Source: Paraburkholderia solitsugae (lineage in GTDB: Bacteria; Pseudomonadota; Gammaproteobacteria; Burkholderiales; Burkholderiaceae). Taken from it: 64,000 bases of DNA. The position numbers and the translations under genes are program-made. The notes beneath the pieces are model-generated. The model had not been told where the DNA came from and searched no databases. It was given only the letters and a program-made list of their open reading frames with translations. The stretch spans positions 57,994 through 121,993 of the forward strand of contig NZ_WOEY01000079.1 of the NCBI RefSeq assembly GCF_013177695.1. Direction: 5' to 3'. Positions 52,321 to 61,339 of the stretch are shown here, one piece after another; position 1 is the first letter of the stretch, and every line of letters begins with the position of its first letter.

Positions 52321-53943
52321 ATGTCATCCACGTCCGCCCGTCCCACACTGCCCGCGCAGCCGTCCGGCTGCAACGGCTCAAAATCCGTCAACCCCGCGTT
52401 CGTGCTGGCCACCGCCTCGGCGACCTGTGCGCTGATCGTGCTCGATACCAATGTCGTGGCTGTCTCCTTGCCGTCGATTGCGCGCTCGTTTCACGCGAGT
52501 TTCGCCGACGTCGAATGGGTAGTCAGCGCGTATATGGTCGCTTTCGCATCGTGCCTGCTGCCCGCGGGCGGTCTCGCCGATCGCGTCGGCCGTAAGCGGA
52601 TGCTCCTGCTCGGGCTTGCCGTGTTCTTTCTGGCGTCGCTGGGTTGCGGGGCGGCGCCATCGGCGGCGATGCTGAACGTGGCGCGCGCGGTCAAAGGGGT
52701 CGGCGCCGCGATGCTGCTCACCGCGGCGCTCGCCGTGATCGCGAATACCTTTCACGAAGGTCCCGCGCGCGTGCGAGCATGGGCCGTGTGGGGCACCTGT
52801 ATGGGCCTCGCGACGACGGTGGCGCCGCTCGTCGGCGGCGTGATTACGCAATGGCTGGGGTGGCGCTGGATTTTCCTGCTCAATCTGCCCGTGTGCGCGG
52901 TGCTCGCGTGGTGCGCGTCACGCTCGATTCGCGAGTCGCGTAATGCCGAACCCGGTCCGCTCGATGCCGCCGGCAGTATTCTGTTCGGCCTTGCGCTCGC
53001 GCTCGGCATCTGGGCGTTGATCGAGGTGCCGACCGACGGACTCGCGAGCTGGACAACGGGCGCGAGGCTCACGGCATGCGCGCTGCTGTTTGGCGCATTC
53101 GTCCACGTGCAACGCTCGCGGGCGCATGCGATGGTCGATCTTGCGCTGTTCCGCCAGCCGCGCTTTGTCGCCGCTGTGCTCGCAATGTTCGGGTACGCCG
53201 CCTGCGCGCAGGTGATGATGACGTTTTTGCCGCTCTACCTGCAGAACGCGTTCGGTCTGTCGGCGGTGATGGCAGGCGTCGGCATGCTGCCGTTCGCGCT
53301 GGCGATGGTGCTCGGGCCATACATCGGCGCGACGCTCGCGAGGCGCTTGCCGGGCATGGCGTTGCTGTCGACCGGGCTGTTGCTGATCGGGGCCGGCAAT
53401 CTGTTGACGGCGCTGGTTGCCGGCGACGGACGTTATGCGCTGGTTGCCGGCGACGGACGTTATGCGCTGGTGGCGCTCGGCATGGTCGTGACCGGGCTGG
53501 GGGCAGGGATGATGAATGGCGATACGCAGAAGGCCATCATGGCGTGCGTGCCACCCGACCGAACCGGCATGGCGTCCGGCATCAGTACGACGACGCGCTT
53601 CACGGCCATCGTCACGTCGGTGGGGGTGCTGGGCGCGGTACTCGCGGCACGAACCCACGCTGCGTTCCTCGCCGGCACGCCCATGACGCCCGATGTCAGG
53701 GCCGCGCTCGATGAGGGCTTGATGTCACGCGTGCTGGCCGGCGATATCGCCCAGGCCACCGCGCATCTGCGGCCTGCGCTGCGGGCCACGCTGGCGTCGG
53801 CCGCACACGCGAGCTTCGCCAGCGGCTTTGCTGCGGCACTTTATCTGGCTGGCGCGGCGGCGGTGTCGATTGCGGCGGGAATGTGGCTGCTGGGGCGCAA
53901 GGGTGAAGCCGTGCAGGTGCGTCGGGTCGCGTCGAACGGGTAG
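52321..53943 (+). CDS. MFS efflux transporter, DHA2 family
   Basis: I use ATG 52321 (540 aa); a TTG 33 nt upstream would extend it without a better site. About 14 membrane helices; DTNVVAVSLPSIARSF in helix 1, motif A GGLADRVGRKR, motif C region APLVGGVITQWLGWRWIF. Helix ~11 region contains a 9-residue exact duplication (LVAGDGRYA twice) from a 27-bp tandem repeat. Likely drug/solvent exporter controlled by the divergent LysR. Confidence 0.9.
   Translation: MSSTSARPTLPAQPSGCNGSKSVNPAFVLATASATCALIVLDTNVVAVSLPSIARSFHASFADVEWVVSAYMVAFASCLLPAGGLADRVGRKRMLLLGLAVFFLASLGCGAAPSAAMLNVARAVKGVGAAMLLTAALAVIANTFHEGPARVRAWAVWGTCMGLATTVAPLVGGVITQWLGWRWIFLLNLPVCAVLAWCASRSIRESRNAEPGPLDAAGSILFGLALALGIWALIEVPTDGLASWTTGARLTACALLFGAFVHVQRSRAHAMVDLALFRQPRFVAAVLAMFGYAACAQVMMTFLPLYLQNAFGLSAVMAGVGMLPFALAMVLGPYIGATLARRLPGMALLSTGLLLIGAGNLLTALVAGDGRYALVAGDGRYALVALGMVVTGLGAGMMNGDTQKAIMACVPPDRTGMASGISTTTRFTAIVTSVGVLGAVLAARTHAAFLAGTPMTPDVRAALDEGLMSRVLAGDIAQATAHLRPALRATLASAAHASFASGFAAALYLAGAAAVSIAAGMWLLGRKGEAVQVRRVASNG
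53412..53465 (+). repeat. 27-bp tandem duplication inside MFS gene
   Basis: Two identical adjacent 27-bp units (53412-53438 and 53439-53465), in frame, duplicating nine residues; the next six bases begin a third copy. Perfect identity suggests a recent slippage event. Confidence 0.93.
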
Positions 53944-53950
53944 CCTGCGC

Positions 53951-53985
53951 CGCCTGCCGCCTGCCGCCTGCCGCCTGCCGCCTGC
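53951..53985 (+). repeat. Heptanucleotide repeat (CGCCTGC x5)
   Basis: Five exact head-to-tail copies of CGCCTGC plus partial units, starting 8 bp after the MFS stop and ~180 bp before the NTF2-like gene. Confidence 0.93.
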
Positions 53986-54163
53986 CGCCAGTCGCTCCTG
54001 CTGCTTCAGCCGTTCCAGCGGCCCCGGCGGCCCAAGCCGTCCCAGTTGCCTCATCCCTCCGCGCCCCATTTTCCGATATTGTGTGCTGCTCGGGCGCGCT
54101 CAAACCTTGGCACGCGCTCCTTTCCATGCCGCTTCCACAACCGGGCACGCACAGCACAAGAAA

Positions 54164-54643
54164 ATGAGTCATCCCAACACCGAACTGATCGAGCGTTTTT
54201 ACACCGCGTTCCAGCAGCGCGACGCCGAAACAATGGCCGCCTGCTATGCCGACGATGTGGTCTTCAGCGATCCAGCCTTTGGCGAGCTGCGCGGCGAAGA
54301 AGCGCGCGACATGTGGCGCATGCTGGTGGCGCGCGCACAGGACTTCTCGCTGACGTTTGACGGCGTCGAAGCGGACGAGCGCAACGGCCGCGCCAACTGG
54401 GTGGCCCGTTACACATTCAGTCAGACGGACCGCACGGTGGTCAACCGCATCGACGCCCGCTTCGTGTTTCGCGGGGGGCGCATTGCCGAACATCGCGATA
54501 CGTTCGACCTTTGGCGCTGGGCCCGTCAGGCGCTGGGAATCAAGGGCACGCTGCTCGGTTGGACGCCTTTCGTGCAGCGCGCAATCAGGGCACAAGCGAG
54601 AAAAGGCCTCGACCTCTATCGACGCCGGCAGCGCCGCGCATAG
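54164..54643 (+). CDS. SnoaL/NTF2-like polyketide cyclase-family protein
   Basis: A 159-aa protein from ATG 54164 (MSHPNTELIERFYTAFQQRDAE). Cone-shaped NTF2-like fold: YADDVVFSDPAFGELRG, RIDARFVFRGGRIAEHRDTFDLWRW. Such proteins are small cytosolic enzymes or ligand binders; no catalytic assignment is possible. A C-terminal basic stretch (RRRQRRA) is unusual for the family. The upstream frame to 53828 reads through the heptad repeat and is not coding. Confidence 0.88.
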   Translation: MSHPNTELIERFYTAFQQRDAETMAACYADDVVFSDPAFGELRGEEARDMWRMLVARAQDFSLTFDGVEADERNGRANWVARYTFSQTDRTVVNRIDARFVFRGGRIAEHRDTFDLWRWARQALGIKGTLLGWTPFVQRAIRAQARKGLDLYRRRQRRA

Positions 54644-54731
54644 CAGTTCAGCCCGGCGCAATCCCCCCAGCCTTGCTATGAGCCGGCCAGTTGATGCAGT
54701 ATTTCGTGATACGGACAAGCAGGGGAGTTCT

Positions 54732-55610
54732 ATGCCGGTAGTGGATGCGTCATGGGAAGGCTGGCTGAGCAGCAACGTAGCGCGCGGTTGCAGCATCGAC
54801 TCGATGGTCGACGCGATGGTGCAAGCCGGTTTCACCACGGAATCCGCGCGCGCGGAGGTGCACAAAGCGTTCGGCAGGGATCCGGCCGACGCAGCGGTCC
54901 CGGTACCCGCGGCATCCGAGGCTGCGCTGGAAAAAGCCTCGCCGCAAACGTACCAGTACGACGAGTCGCCCGTATCGCGCGGCAATGTGATCCGCGCACA
55001 CGATCGCGACGTCCGCGTGGTGATGCGCTGCGAGCGGCCGCAAGTGATCGTGTTCGCGGATGTGCTGTCGCCTGACGAGTGCAAGGAGGTGATCGAACGC
55101 TCGCGTCATCGGCTGAAACGCTCGACCACGGTCAATCCCGCCACCGGCAAGGAAGACGTGATCCGCAATCGCACCAGCGAAGGCATCTGGTACCAGCGCG
55201 GCGAGGACCCGTTCATCGAGCAGATGGACCGCCGCATCTCGAGTCTGATGAACTGGCCGGTTGAAAACGGCGAAGGGCTGCAGATTCTGCATTACGGCAC
55301 GACCGGTGAGTATCGCCCGCACTTTGACTATTTCCCGCCCGATCAGCCCGGCAGCGCGGTGCATACCGCCCAGGGCGGCCAGCGGGTGGCGACACTCGTG
55401 ATCTATCTGAACGACGTCCCCGACGGCGGCGAAACGATTTTCCCGGAAGCGGGTATGTCAGTCGCCGCGACACAAGGTGGCGCGGTGTATTTCCGCTACA
55501 TGAACGGCCAGCGTCAACTCGACCCCCTGACCTTGCACGGCGGCGCGCCGGTGCTCGGTGGCGACAAATGGATCATGACGAAATGGATGCGCGAGCGGGC
55601 CTACGGCTGA
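54732..55610 (+). CDS. Prolyl 4-hydroxylase-type 2-oxoglutarate/Fe(II) dioxygenase
   Basis: From ATG 54732 (AGGGGAG at 5 nt) a 292-aa protein. A ~90-aa N-terminal helical region (SSNVARGCSIDSMVDAMVQAGF) precedes the P4H domain with iron ligands H197-x-D199 (YRPHFDYF) and H269 (LTLHGGAP), and the basic 2-oxoglutarate contact in GGDKWIMTKW. Bacterial members hydroxylate prolines of EF-Tu or other proteins. All ligands are present, so it should be active. Cytosolic, monocistronic. Confidence 0.92.
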   Translation: MPVVDASWEGWLSSNVARGCSIDSMVDAMVQAGFTTESARAEVHKAFGRDPADAAVPVPAASEAALEKASPQTYQYDESPVSRGNVIRAHDRDVRVVMRCERPQVIVFADVLSPDECKEVIERSRHRLKRSTTVNPATGKEDVIRNRTSEGIWYQRGEDPFIEQMDRRISSLMNWPVENGEGLQILHYGTTGEYRPHFDYFPPDQPGSAVHTAQGGQRVATLVIYLNDVPDGGETIFPEAGMSVAATQGGAVYFRYMNGQRQLDPLTLHGGAPVLGGDKWIMTKWMRERAYG

Positions 55611-55903
55611 GGCACGCGTTATTCGGCTGCGGGGCGTGCGGCGGCTTTAAGCAAAGCGGCCGCCTTGTACAGCAGGGCTGTGACAGTCGCTGTCTCGCAC
55701 GGCGGAAGACTCTGGCATTGGGTCGGGACGTTTTATGTTGTCGCAGGAAATTACCTGTCGAAGGTGGCCTCCAGATGACAGTGCCGCAGCCGCTATAGGC
55801 GATCAGATGTATCTCGTTTGCCCGGACTTGGGCGAGTGGGGCGCCCGGCTTGTGCCTACGGCGCGAAGCGCGAGCGGCCAGCGACTAGGCGCCCGCGCTT
55901 CGC
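55611..55903. other. Intergenic, no gene seen
   Basis: About 290 bp between the convergent ends of the hydroxylase and GNAT genes. No convincing frame, terminator with T tract or repeat was found. Confidence 0.4.
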
Positions 55904-56341
55904 TCAAGCCGTCTTGCTGTAAACGTCCGGATTGTGCAGTTCCATATAGCGCTCCGGCGTCACCAGTTCCTTGAAGCCGTGCGGCTTGTAGACGTGGTGG
56001 GCGTCTGTCGTCACCAGCACGATTCTGCGCAAACCGGTCAGCGATGGGCTGGCGAATACGTGCGTCATCAGCGCTGACGCGTATCCCTTGCCACGGTACG
56101 CCGGCAGCACGAAAACATCGCACAGGTAGGCGAATGTCGCCTGATCCGTTATCAGGCGAGCAAACGCGATTTGCTTGCCTTCGATGTAGGCGCCGAAACA
56201 TAGCGACCCCTCGATCGCCCGGTCGAACGTCTCGCGTGGCATGCCCTTCGCCCATGCTGTCTCTTGCGACAGGAACGCGTAGATCATCTCTATGTCGAGG
56301 TCGGTCTTGTGGCTCGAAATCGTCAGATCGTTGGCTTGCAC
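55904..56341 (-). CDS. GNAT-family N-acetyltransferase
   Basis: I favour GTG 56341, with GGTGGAG 7 nt upstream, giving 145 aa; the longer frame starts at 56371. GNAT fold: DVFVLPAYRGKGYASALM contains the acetyl-CoA motif A (R/Q-x2-G-x-G/A), preceded by FARLITDQATFAYL; motif B follows (VLVTTDAHHVYKPHGF). Similar to small uncharacterised bacterial acetyltransferases; acceptor unknown. Confidence 0.9.
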   Translation of the reverse strand: MQANDLTISSHKTDLDIEMIYAFLSQETAWAKGMPRETFDRAIEGSLCFGAYIEGKQIAFARLITDQATFAYLCDVFVLPAYRGKGYASALMTHVFASPSLTGLRRIVLVTTDAHHVYKPHGFKELVTPERYMELHNPDVYSKTA

Positions 56342-56435
56342 CGCGCGTCTCCACCTGTTTTGATCAAGCAATCAAAGGACGCGGCGCCGGTTGAGCGCCG
56401 CCGCTTCAAACCCTGGCTTCCAGCCCACTTGGCGC

Positions 56436-57872
56436 TCAGCTTTTCGCCGGGTCTTCGGTGCCGCGCGAACCGCCGCCGATGCTCTGTCCGGCGTTGCGCG
56501 CGAGACCCAGGTAGCCGGTCACGGACAGCAGCGTCAGCACACCGGCAAACAGAAACGCCAGGCGGAAATCGTCCAGGGTGAAGACACGGCCGGTCGTCTC
56601 GCCGTTGAAGACCGCTGCCGCGCGCAGCGAGACGGCGCCGAAGGCAATGCCCAAGCCGATTGTCATCTGCGCGGCGGCGCTCCATAGCGTGCTCGCCGCG
56701 CTCATCTGCGGCTGTGCGACGTCGGCATAGGCGAGCGTGGCAAGCGTCGAGAATTGCATCGAGCGCGCTACGCCGTAAATGAACACGACGAACAACACCA
56801 GCACGAGCGGCACGTTCGGCGTCAACAGCCCGCACGCAATGATGAAAACACCGGCCACCATGACGTCGATAATCGACACCATCCGGAAACCGTAGCGTTG
56901 CAGGATGCGCGTGGTCAGTGCCTTCATGCCGAGGTTGCCGAGCGCGCTCGCGAGCAATAACAAACCCGACTTGAACGCCGACAAGCCGAACCCGACCTGG
57001 AACAGCAGCGGCATCAGATAGGGCACTGCGCCAATGCCGATACGTGTGAACGAGCCCGTCACCACCGTCACGGAAAAAGTCGGGATTTTCAGCGTGGATA
57101 CGTCGATCAGCGGATGCGGGTGACGCTTCGCGTGCTGGAACGCCACCACGCCCATCAGCAATCCACCGGCGATGAGCGCGCCAGCCACCCACGGGTTTTC
57201 GCCGGGTTGGCTCGCCAGTTCGGCGCCATACAGAATCGCCGTCAGCGTCGTGGCGCTCAACACGAGGCCGACGACGTCGAGCGGCTTGCGTTCGGTGCCG
57301 CGCAGGTTCGGCACCAGCGCGAGCGCCACAGCCATCGCTGCCAAACCGAATGGCACATTCAGTAGAAAGATCCAGCGCCATGACGCATAGGTGGTGATGA
57401 AGCCGCCCACCGGCGGTCCGACCACCGGCGCGGCAATGGCCGGCCAAGTGATGGTCGAGATCGCCTGCATCATCCGGCTCTTCTCGGTGTTGCGCACCAC
57501 GATCAAACGGCCCACCGGCACCATCATCGCGCCGCCCATGCCTTGCAGCAGCCGTGCGGCCGTAAACTCGGTCACGTTCTGTGATAAGCCGCACAACACC
57601 GAAGCGACCGTGAACACGCCAATCGCGCTGAAGAACACCGTGCGCGAGCCGCAGCGGTCGGCGACCCAGCCGCTCACCGGGATGAAAATCGCCAGCGCCA
57701 GCATGTAAGCCGTCATACCGAGGCTCAGGCTGTTCGGCCCGACGCCGAATGAGTGCGCCATCTGCGGCAAGGCTGTGGCGATCACCGTGGTGTCGAGATA
57801 CTCCATGAAGAAGGTGGCCGCGACGACATACGGCAGCCAGCCGACATGTGAATTGCGTGCGCCGCCGGTCAT
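56436..57872 (-). CDS. MFS transporter, DHA2 family (HsrA/MdtD-like)
   Basis: A 478-aa transporter with ~14 helices: EYLDTTVIATALPQMAHSF in helix 1, motif A-like GWVADRCGSRT, LLQGMGGAMMVPVGRL, motif C GPPVGGFITTYASWRWIFLLNVPFG. Closest in text to the HsrA/MdtD-type branch rather than the two longer DHA2 genes in this window. It lies 269 bp downstream of the lyase gene on the same strand; cotranscription is unlikely because a long hairpin lies between. Confidence 0.9.
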   Translation of the reverse strand: MTGGARNSHVGWLPYVVAATFFMEYLDTTVIATALPQMAHSFGVGPNSLSLGMTAYMLALAIFIPVSGWVADRCGSRTVFFSAIGVFTVASVLCGLSQNVTEFTAARLLQGMGGAMMVPVGRLIVVRNTEKSRMMQAISTITWPAIAAPVVGPPVGGFITTYASWRWIFLLNVPFGLAAMAVALALVPNLRGTERKPLDVVGLVLSATTLTAILYGAELASQPGENPWVAGALIAGGLLMGVVAFQHAKRHPHPLIDVSTLKIPTFSVTVVTGSFTRIGIGAVPYLMPLLFQVGFGLSAFKSGLLLLASALGNLGMKALTTRILQRYGFRMVSIIDVMVAGVFIIACGLLTPNVPLVLVLFVVFIYGVARSMQFSTLATLAYADVAQPQMSAASTLWSAAAQMTIGLGIAFGAVSLRAAAVFNGETTGRVFTLDDFRLAFLFAGVLTLLSVTGYLGLARNAGQSIGGGSRGTEDPAKS

Positions 57873-58086
57873 TGCACCGCCCCCGGCGCCTGGCCATTGC
57901 GTGTGAATTCGATGACGCCTTTAGCGTGCCGGCCTGTCCCGCGCGATTGTGTTGACTTCATGTTCTTGCGACTACCTTTCGAAAGCGTGTTTCCGGCACC
58001 CCTCAGTACAGACGAGCAACGAGGTCGCGGCTTGTTTGGCGTCAGCCAGCCCTGCATCGTAACGCAACAATCCGCAGCAGACAGCG

Positions 58087-58115
58087 GCGCGCCACGCCAA
58101 CATGGCGAGGCGCGC
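58087..58115 (-). terminator. Long hairpin after the lyase gene
   Basis: GCGCGCC-A-CGCCA, loop ACA, TGGCG-A-GGCGCGC: a 12-bp stem with one mismatch, 26 bp past the lyase stop. No T tract follows, so termination is probable but not certain. Confidence 0.55.
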
Positions 58116-58141
58116 GCCGGAAACACGGCCTTTCCTGCCGC

Positions 58142-59023
58142 TCAGTCCTTGGCCGCGTATTCGCGATCGAGATTGTCGTACAGCGGCTTGTTGACAAGGC
58201 GCTGGCGTTCGCTGAACGGCGCGACGAGCGTGGCGTCCTCATCGAGGCGGCCATTGCTCTTCAACGTGCCGAGCGCGCGTTGCATGCCGAGCACCGCGCC
58301 TTGCAGCGCCGCGTTCGCGTACAGGACGATGCCGTAACCGAGCTTGGCGAGCGCTTCACGCGATTGCACCGGCGTCTTGCCGCCGATCACGATGTTGATC
58401 AGTTGCGGCTTGTCGAACAGCGACGGCAAACGTTCGATATCGGCGAGCGATTCGGTCGCTTCGATAAACAGAATATCGGCGCCGGCCTCGATGAAGCGGT
58501 GGCCGCGCTCGATCGCGTCTTCGATGCCGTGCACGGCGGCCGAATCGGTGCGCGCCATGATCTGCAGGTTGCCGTCTTCGCGGGCATCGACGGCCGCGCG
58601 GATCTTGCCGACCATCTCACTCGTGCTGACGACTTCCTTGCCGGAGAAATGGCCGCATTTCTTCGGCATGATCTGGTCTTCGAACTGGATTACGTCGGCA
58701 CCGCTGCGTTCGAGCACGCGCACGGACTGGCGGACGTTCAGCGCGTTGCCGAAGCCGGTGTCGGCGTCGACGATCAGCGGCAGCGCGACCGCGTCGCGAA
58801 TCCGCGCGCAATGCTCGGCGACTTCGGCCAGGCCGATGAAGCCGAGATCGGGCAGGCCGAGCGACATGTTGGTGACGCCCGCGCCCGTGATGTAGATCGC
58901 TTCGAAGCCAGCATCTTCAATCACGCGCGCGCTCATCGCGTTGAAGGCGCCCGGCACGAGCAGACCCTGGCGTTGGTTGACCTTGGCGCGGAATGCGGCG
59001 CGACGATTAGCGGAAGTGCTCAT
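58142..59023 (-). CDS. Isocitrate lyase/PEP mutase-family enzyme
   Basis: A 293-aa TIM-barrel lyase. Conserved DADTGFGN (Mg-binding Asp pair), EDQIMPKKCGHFSGKE with the catalytic KKCGH loop, and ARTDS are visible. The family includes methylisocitrate lyase (PrpB), carboxyphosphonoenolpyruvate mutase and oxaloacetate decarboxylase; the loop reads KKCGHF rather than the KRCGHR of PrpB, so I do not call it prpB. A PrpR-like activator is divergent from it and a sigma-54-type promoter precedes it, suggesting propionate or methylcitrate-related control. Confidence 0.88.
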   Translation of the reverse strand: MSTSANRRAAFRAKVNQRQGLLVPGAFNAMSARVIEDAGFEAIYITGAGVTNMSLGLPDLGFIGLAEVAEHCARIRDAVALPLIVDADTGFGNALNVRQSVRVLERSGADVIQFEDQIMPKKCGHFSGKEVVSTSEMVGKIRAAVDAREDGNLQIMARTDSAAVHGIEDAIERGHRFIEAGADILFIEATESLADIERLPSLFDKPQLINIVIGGKTPVQSREALAKLGYGIVLYANAALQGAVLGMQRALGTLKSNGRLDEDATLVAPFSERQRLVNKPLYDNLDREYAAKD

Positions 59024-59073
59024 GACGGTGTGTCTCCAGATGGGAAAGGGTGGGTAGAACGCAGAGCTGAACT

Positions 59074-59089
59074 TGCAGGAAGCATGCCA
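59074..59089 (-). promoter_or_regulatory. Candidate sigma-54 promoter of the lyase gene
   Basis: On the minus strand TGGCATGCTTCCTGCA has GG and GC ten bases apart and matches TGGCA-G and TGCA of the consensus. Predicted start near 59063, 40 bp before the ATG. Confidence 0.65.
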
Positions 59090-59176
59090 TTTGCGGGCTC
59101 ACAGGATTTGTGCCGAAGAATCAGCCGGTTAGGTGAAACGGGAGCGGCGCGCTGGTTCATGGCAGAATGGCGGTAT

Positions 59177-59200
59177 GTTTCATGAAACGTTTCATGGAAC
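59177..59200. promoter_or_regulatory. Tandem 12-bp dyads, probable activator-binding site
   Basis: GTTTCATGAAAC (59177-59188, perfect palindrome) is directly followed by GTTTCATGGAAC (59189-59200, one mismatch). They lie ~115-135 bp upstream of the predicted lyase start site, the usual distance of sigma-54 enhancer sites, and just before the activator gene. Confidence 0.62.
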
Positions 59201-59226
59201 GTTCCAGCTACGAGCGGAGCATCGCA

Positions 59227-61191
59227 GTGTCCACTTTCACGTCGCCCCTTGCCAACCCCCATCCCGGCCGCCCAGGCGTTGCCTTGGTCAGTATCAGCCG
59301 GTTGCAATCGCTTTGCGAGACAGTCGCGCCGCGTTACACCGGGCAGGCCCGGTTCTTTTCGGTCCGGGAGGGCTACGGCGCCGCCGTCACGGCCCTGCAG
59401 GCCCATGTGGACGCGGGCTCGGTCGATGTCGTGCTGGCAGCCGGATCGAACGGCGCTTACCTGCGCGACAACCTGAGCGTGCCGGTGGTCATGGTCAAGG
59501 TGAACGGCTTCGACGTGCTGAGCGCGATCACCCACGCCACAACGACCTGGCCTGGCGCCGGGATCGGCCTTGTCCTGCACGAAACCATCTCACACGAACT
59601 CGCCGACCTGAGCGCGTGGCTGACCGTCGGCCTGAAACAGCGCGCCTACCGCTCGATCGACGAAGTGCGGCTCGCGGTCGCGGGCCTCGCGGCAGAGGGC
59701 TGCAGCGTCATCATCGGCCCCGGCATGGCCTGCGATTTCGCACAGCAAGCGGGGCTGGAGAGCGTTTTTCTGTACTCGCTGGGCGCCGTCGAAGAGGCGT
59801 TCGAGCGCTCGGTCGAACTGGCGCGCGTGAGCCGCCAGAAGGAATCGAAGCGGGTGCGCCTGAACACGATCGTCGCCCATCTGCGCGACGGCGTGGCCGC
59901 CTTCGACGACGCTGGTCAGCTCGAAGCCGTCAATCCGGCGATGCTCGATCTGCTCGGCCTCGACCGCGAACAGGACGTCCCGGCGCAATTGACACGCGCC
60001 GTCGGCCCGTTACTGCGCGAGACGCTCGAGCATGACATGCCGGTCGAGGAGCGTATCGAGCAGATCGGCGGCCGCGCGCTGATCGTCAACTGCGTGCCGA
60101 TCGTCGAGCAGGGCGTGCGATCCGGCTCGGTTGTCACGGTGCAGGACGCGCTGGTCGCGCAGCGGATCGACCGCTCGCTGCGTACCAGCCAGCGGCCGAA
60201 GCATCTGGTCGCGCGGCACCAGCTGGACGATCTGGTTGGCAACTCGATGGCGCTCGAGCGGGTGCGGCGGCTCGCGCGCGCAGGCGCGGCTCACGATGCC
60301 ACCGTGCTGTTGAGCGGCGAAAGCGGCACTGGCAAGGAACTGGTCGCACAGGGCATTCACAATGCCAGCCGGCGGCGCGGCAATCCGTTTGTCGCCTTCA
60401 ACTGCGCGGCGCTGCCCGAAGGCCTGATCGAGAGCGAGTTGTTCGGTCATGAAGAAGGCGCGTTCACCGGCGCGCGCCGGGGCGGCAAGCCGGGCCTCTT
60501 CGAAATCGCTCACACCGGCACGATTTTTCTCGACGAAATCGGCGAGATGCCGGCGGCCCTGCAAAGCCGGCTGCTGCGGGTGTTGCAGGAGCGCGAAGTC
60601 ATGAAGCTCGGCTCTGGGCGCGCAACCCCCGTCGACGTGCGGGTGATTGCCGCCACGCACCGCGATCTGCACGCACTCGTCGAGCAGGGCGTGTTTCGCG
60701 CGGATCTGTACTTTCGTCTGAACCTGCTTCAGATAGAATTGCCGCCGCTGCGCGAAAGGCGCGGCGATGTCGCGCAACTGGCGCGGCACTTGCTGAACCG
60801 CAGTGCGCTCCAATATGGGCTGTCGGGTGCCGCGCTCGAGCGGGTGCTGGCGTTCCTCACGCCTTTGTTCGAGCACTATGCGTGGCCCGGCAATGTCCGG
60901 GAGCTGGAAAATCTGCTGGCGCGCGCCGCGATTTATCTGAGCGATTCGGCCGGCGAGGGCTGGCAGGATCTGCAGGCGGTGTTTCCGGAGTTCGAGCGGA
61001 TGCGGCAGACGGCCGCGGACATGCATGGTGCCATGGCTCGCGACCCAGCCATCCAGGACACCCCAGTCCGTCGCTCACCCACCCGCGAGGATGTCGTACG
61101 CGCTCTCAAACAGGCTGGCGGCAATCGCGCTGCAGCAAGCCGGGCGCTGGGAATCGGCCGAACAACCCTCTGGCGGCTCATGAGAGAGTGA
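59227..61191 (+). CDS. PrpR-like sigma-54 activator (PrpR_N - AAA+ - Fis HTH)
   Basis: I choose GTG 59227 because GGAG lies 7 nt upstream and the start then clears the tandem dyads; earlier ATGs (59182, 59194) lie in or beside them. The 654-aa protein has a PrpR N-terminal domain (residues ~10-195), a PAS-like segment (about 205-310), AAA+ with Walker A GESGTGKE (364-371) and GAFTGA (411-416), and a C-terminal HTH (NRAAASRALGIGRTTLWRLM). PrpR senses 2-methylcitrate and activates sigma-54 promoters. Here the target appears to be the single divergent lyase gene. Confidence 0.9.
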   Translation: MSTFTSPLANPHPGRPGVALVSISRLQSLCETVAPRYTGQARFFSVREGYGAAVTALQAHVDAGSVDVVLAAGSNGAYLRDNLSVPVVMVKVNGFDVLSAITHATTTWPGAGIGLVLHETISHELADLSAWLTVGLKQRAYRSIDEVRLAVAGLAAEGCSVIIGPGMACDFAQQAGLESVFLYSLGAVEEAFERSVELARVSRQKESKRVRLNTIVAHLRDGVAAFDDAGQLEAVNPAMLDLLGLDREQDVPAQLTRAVGPLLRETLEHDMPVEERIEQIGGRALIVNCVPIVEQGVRSGSVVTVQDALVAQRIDRSLRTSQRPKHLVARHQLDDLVGNSMALERVRRLARAGAAHDATVLLSGESGTGKELVAQGIHNASRRRGNPFVAFNCAALPEGLIESELFGHEEGAFTGARRGGKPGLFEIAHTGTIFLDEIGEMPAALQSRLLRVLQEREVMKLGSGRATPVDVRVIAATHRDLHALVEQGVFRADLYFRLNLLQIELPPLRERRGDVAQLARHLLNRSALQYGLSGAALERVLAFLTPLFEHYAWPGNVRELENLLARAAIYLSDSAGEGWQDLQAVFPEFERMRQTAADMHGAMARDPAIQDTPVRRSPTREDVVRALKQAGGNRAAASRALGIGRTTLWRLMRE

Positions 61192-61234
61192 CCCGAGGAT
61201 TGGTGCGACGCAATAGCCGCCGGTAGCCAGTCAA

Positions 61235-61271
61235 ATAGTAATAAACTATCGAAATAATTTAGACACGCCAC
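61235..61271 (+). promoter_or_regulatory. OxyR-like binding site upstream of ahpC
   Basis: ATAG-N7-CTAT-N7-ATTT-N7-CCAC: the first two tetramers match the OxyR motif exactly and the spacing is preserved, the last two only half. It ends just before a TATTAA -10-like hexamer (61278-61283) and 70 bp before the ahpC ATG. Confidence 0.6.
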
Positions 61272-61339
61272 TTTACCTATTAAGTAACGTCTGACATACT
61301 GACTCCACTTTCCAACCACTCCGAAAGAGGACTCAGCAA

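Noticed and set aside
53828..54163. N-terminal extension of the NTF2-like protein
   Set aside because: The frame runs through the heptanucleotide repeat and the end of the MFS gene; ATG 54164 begins the family-like sequence.
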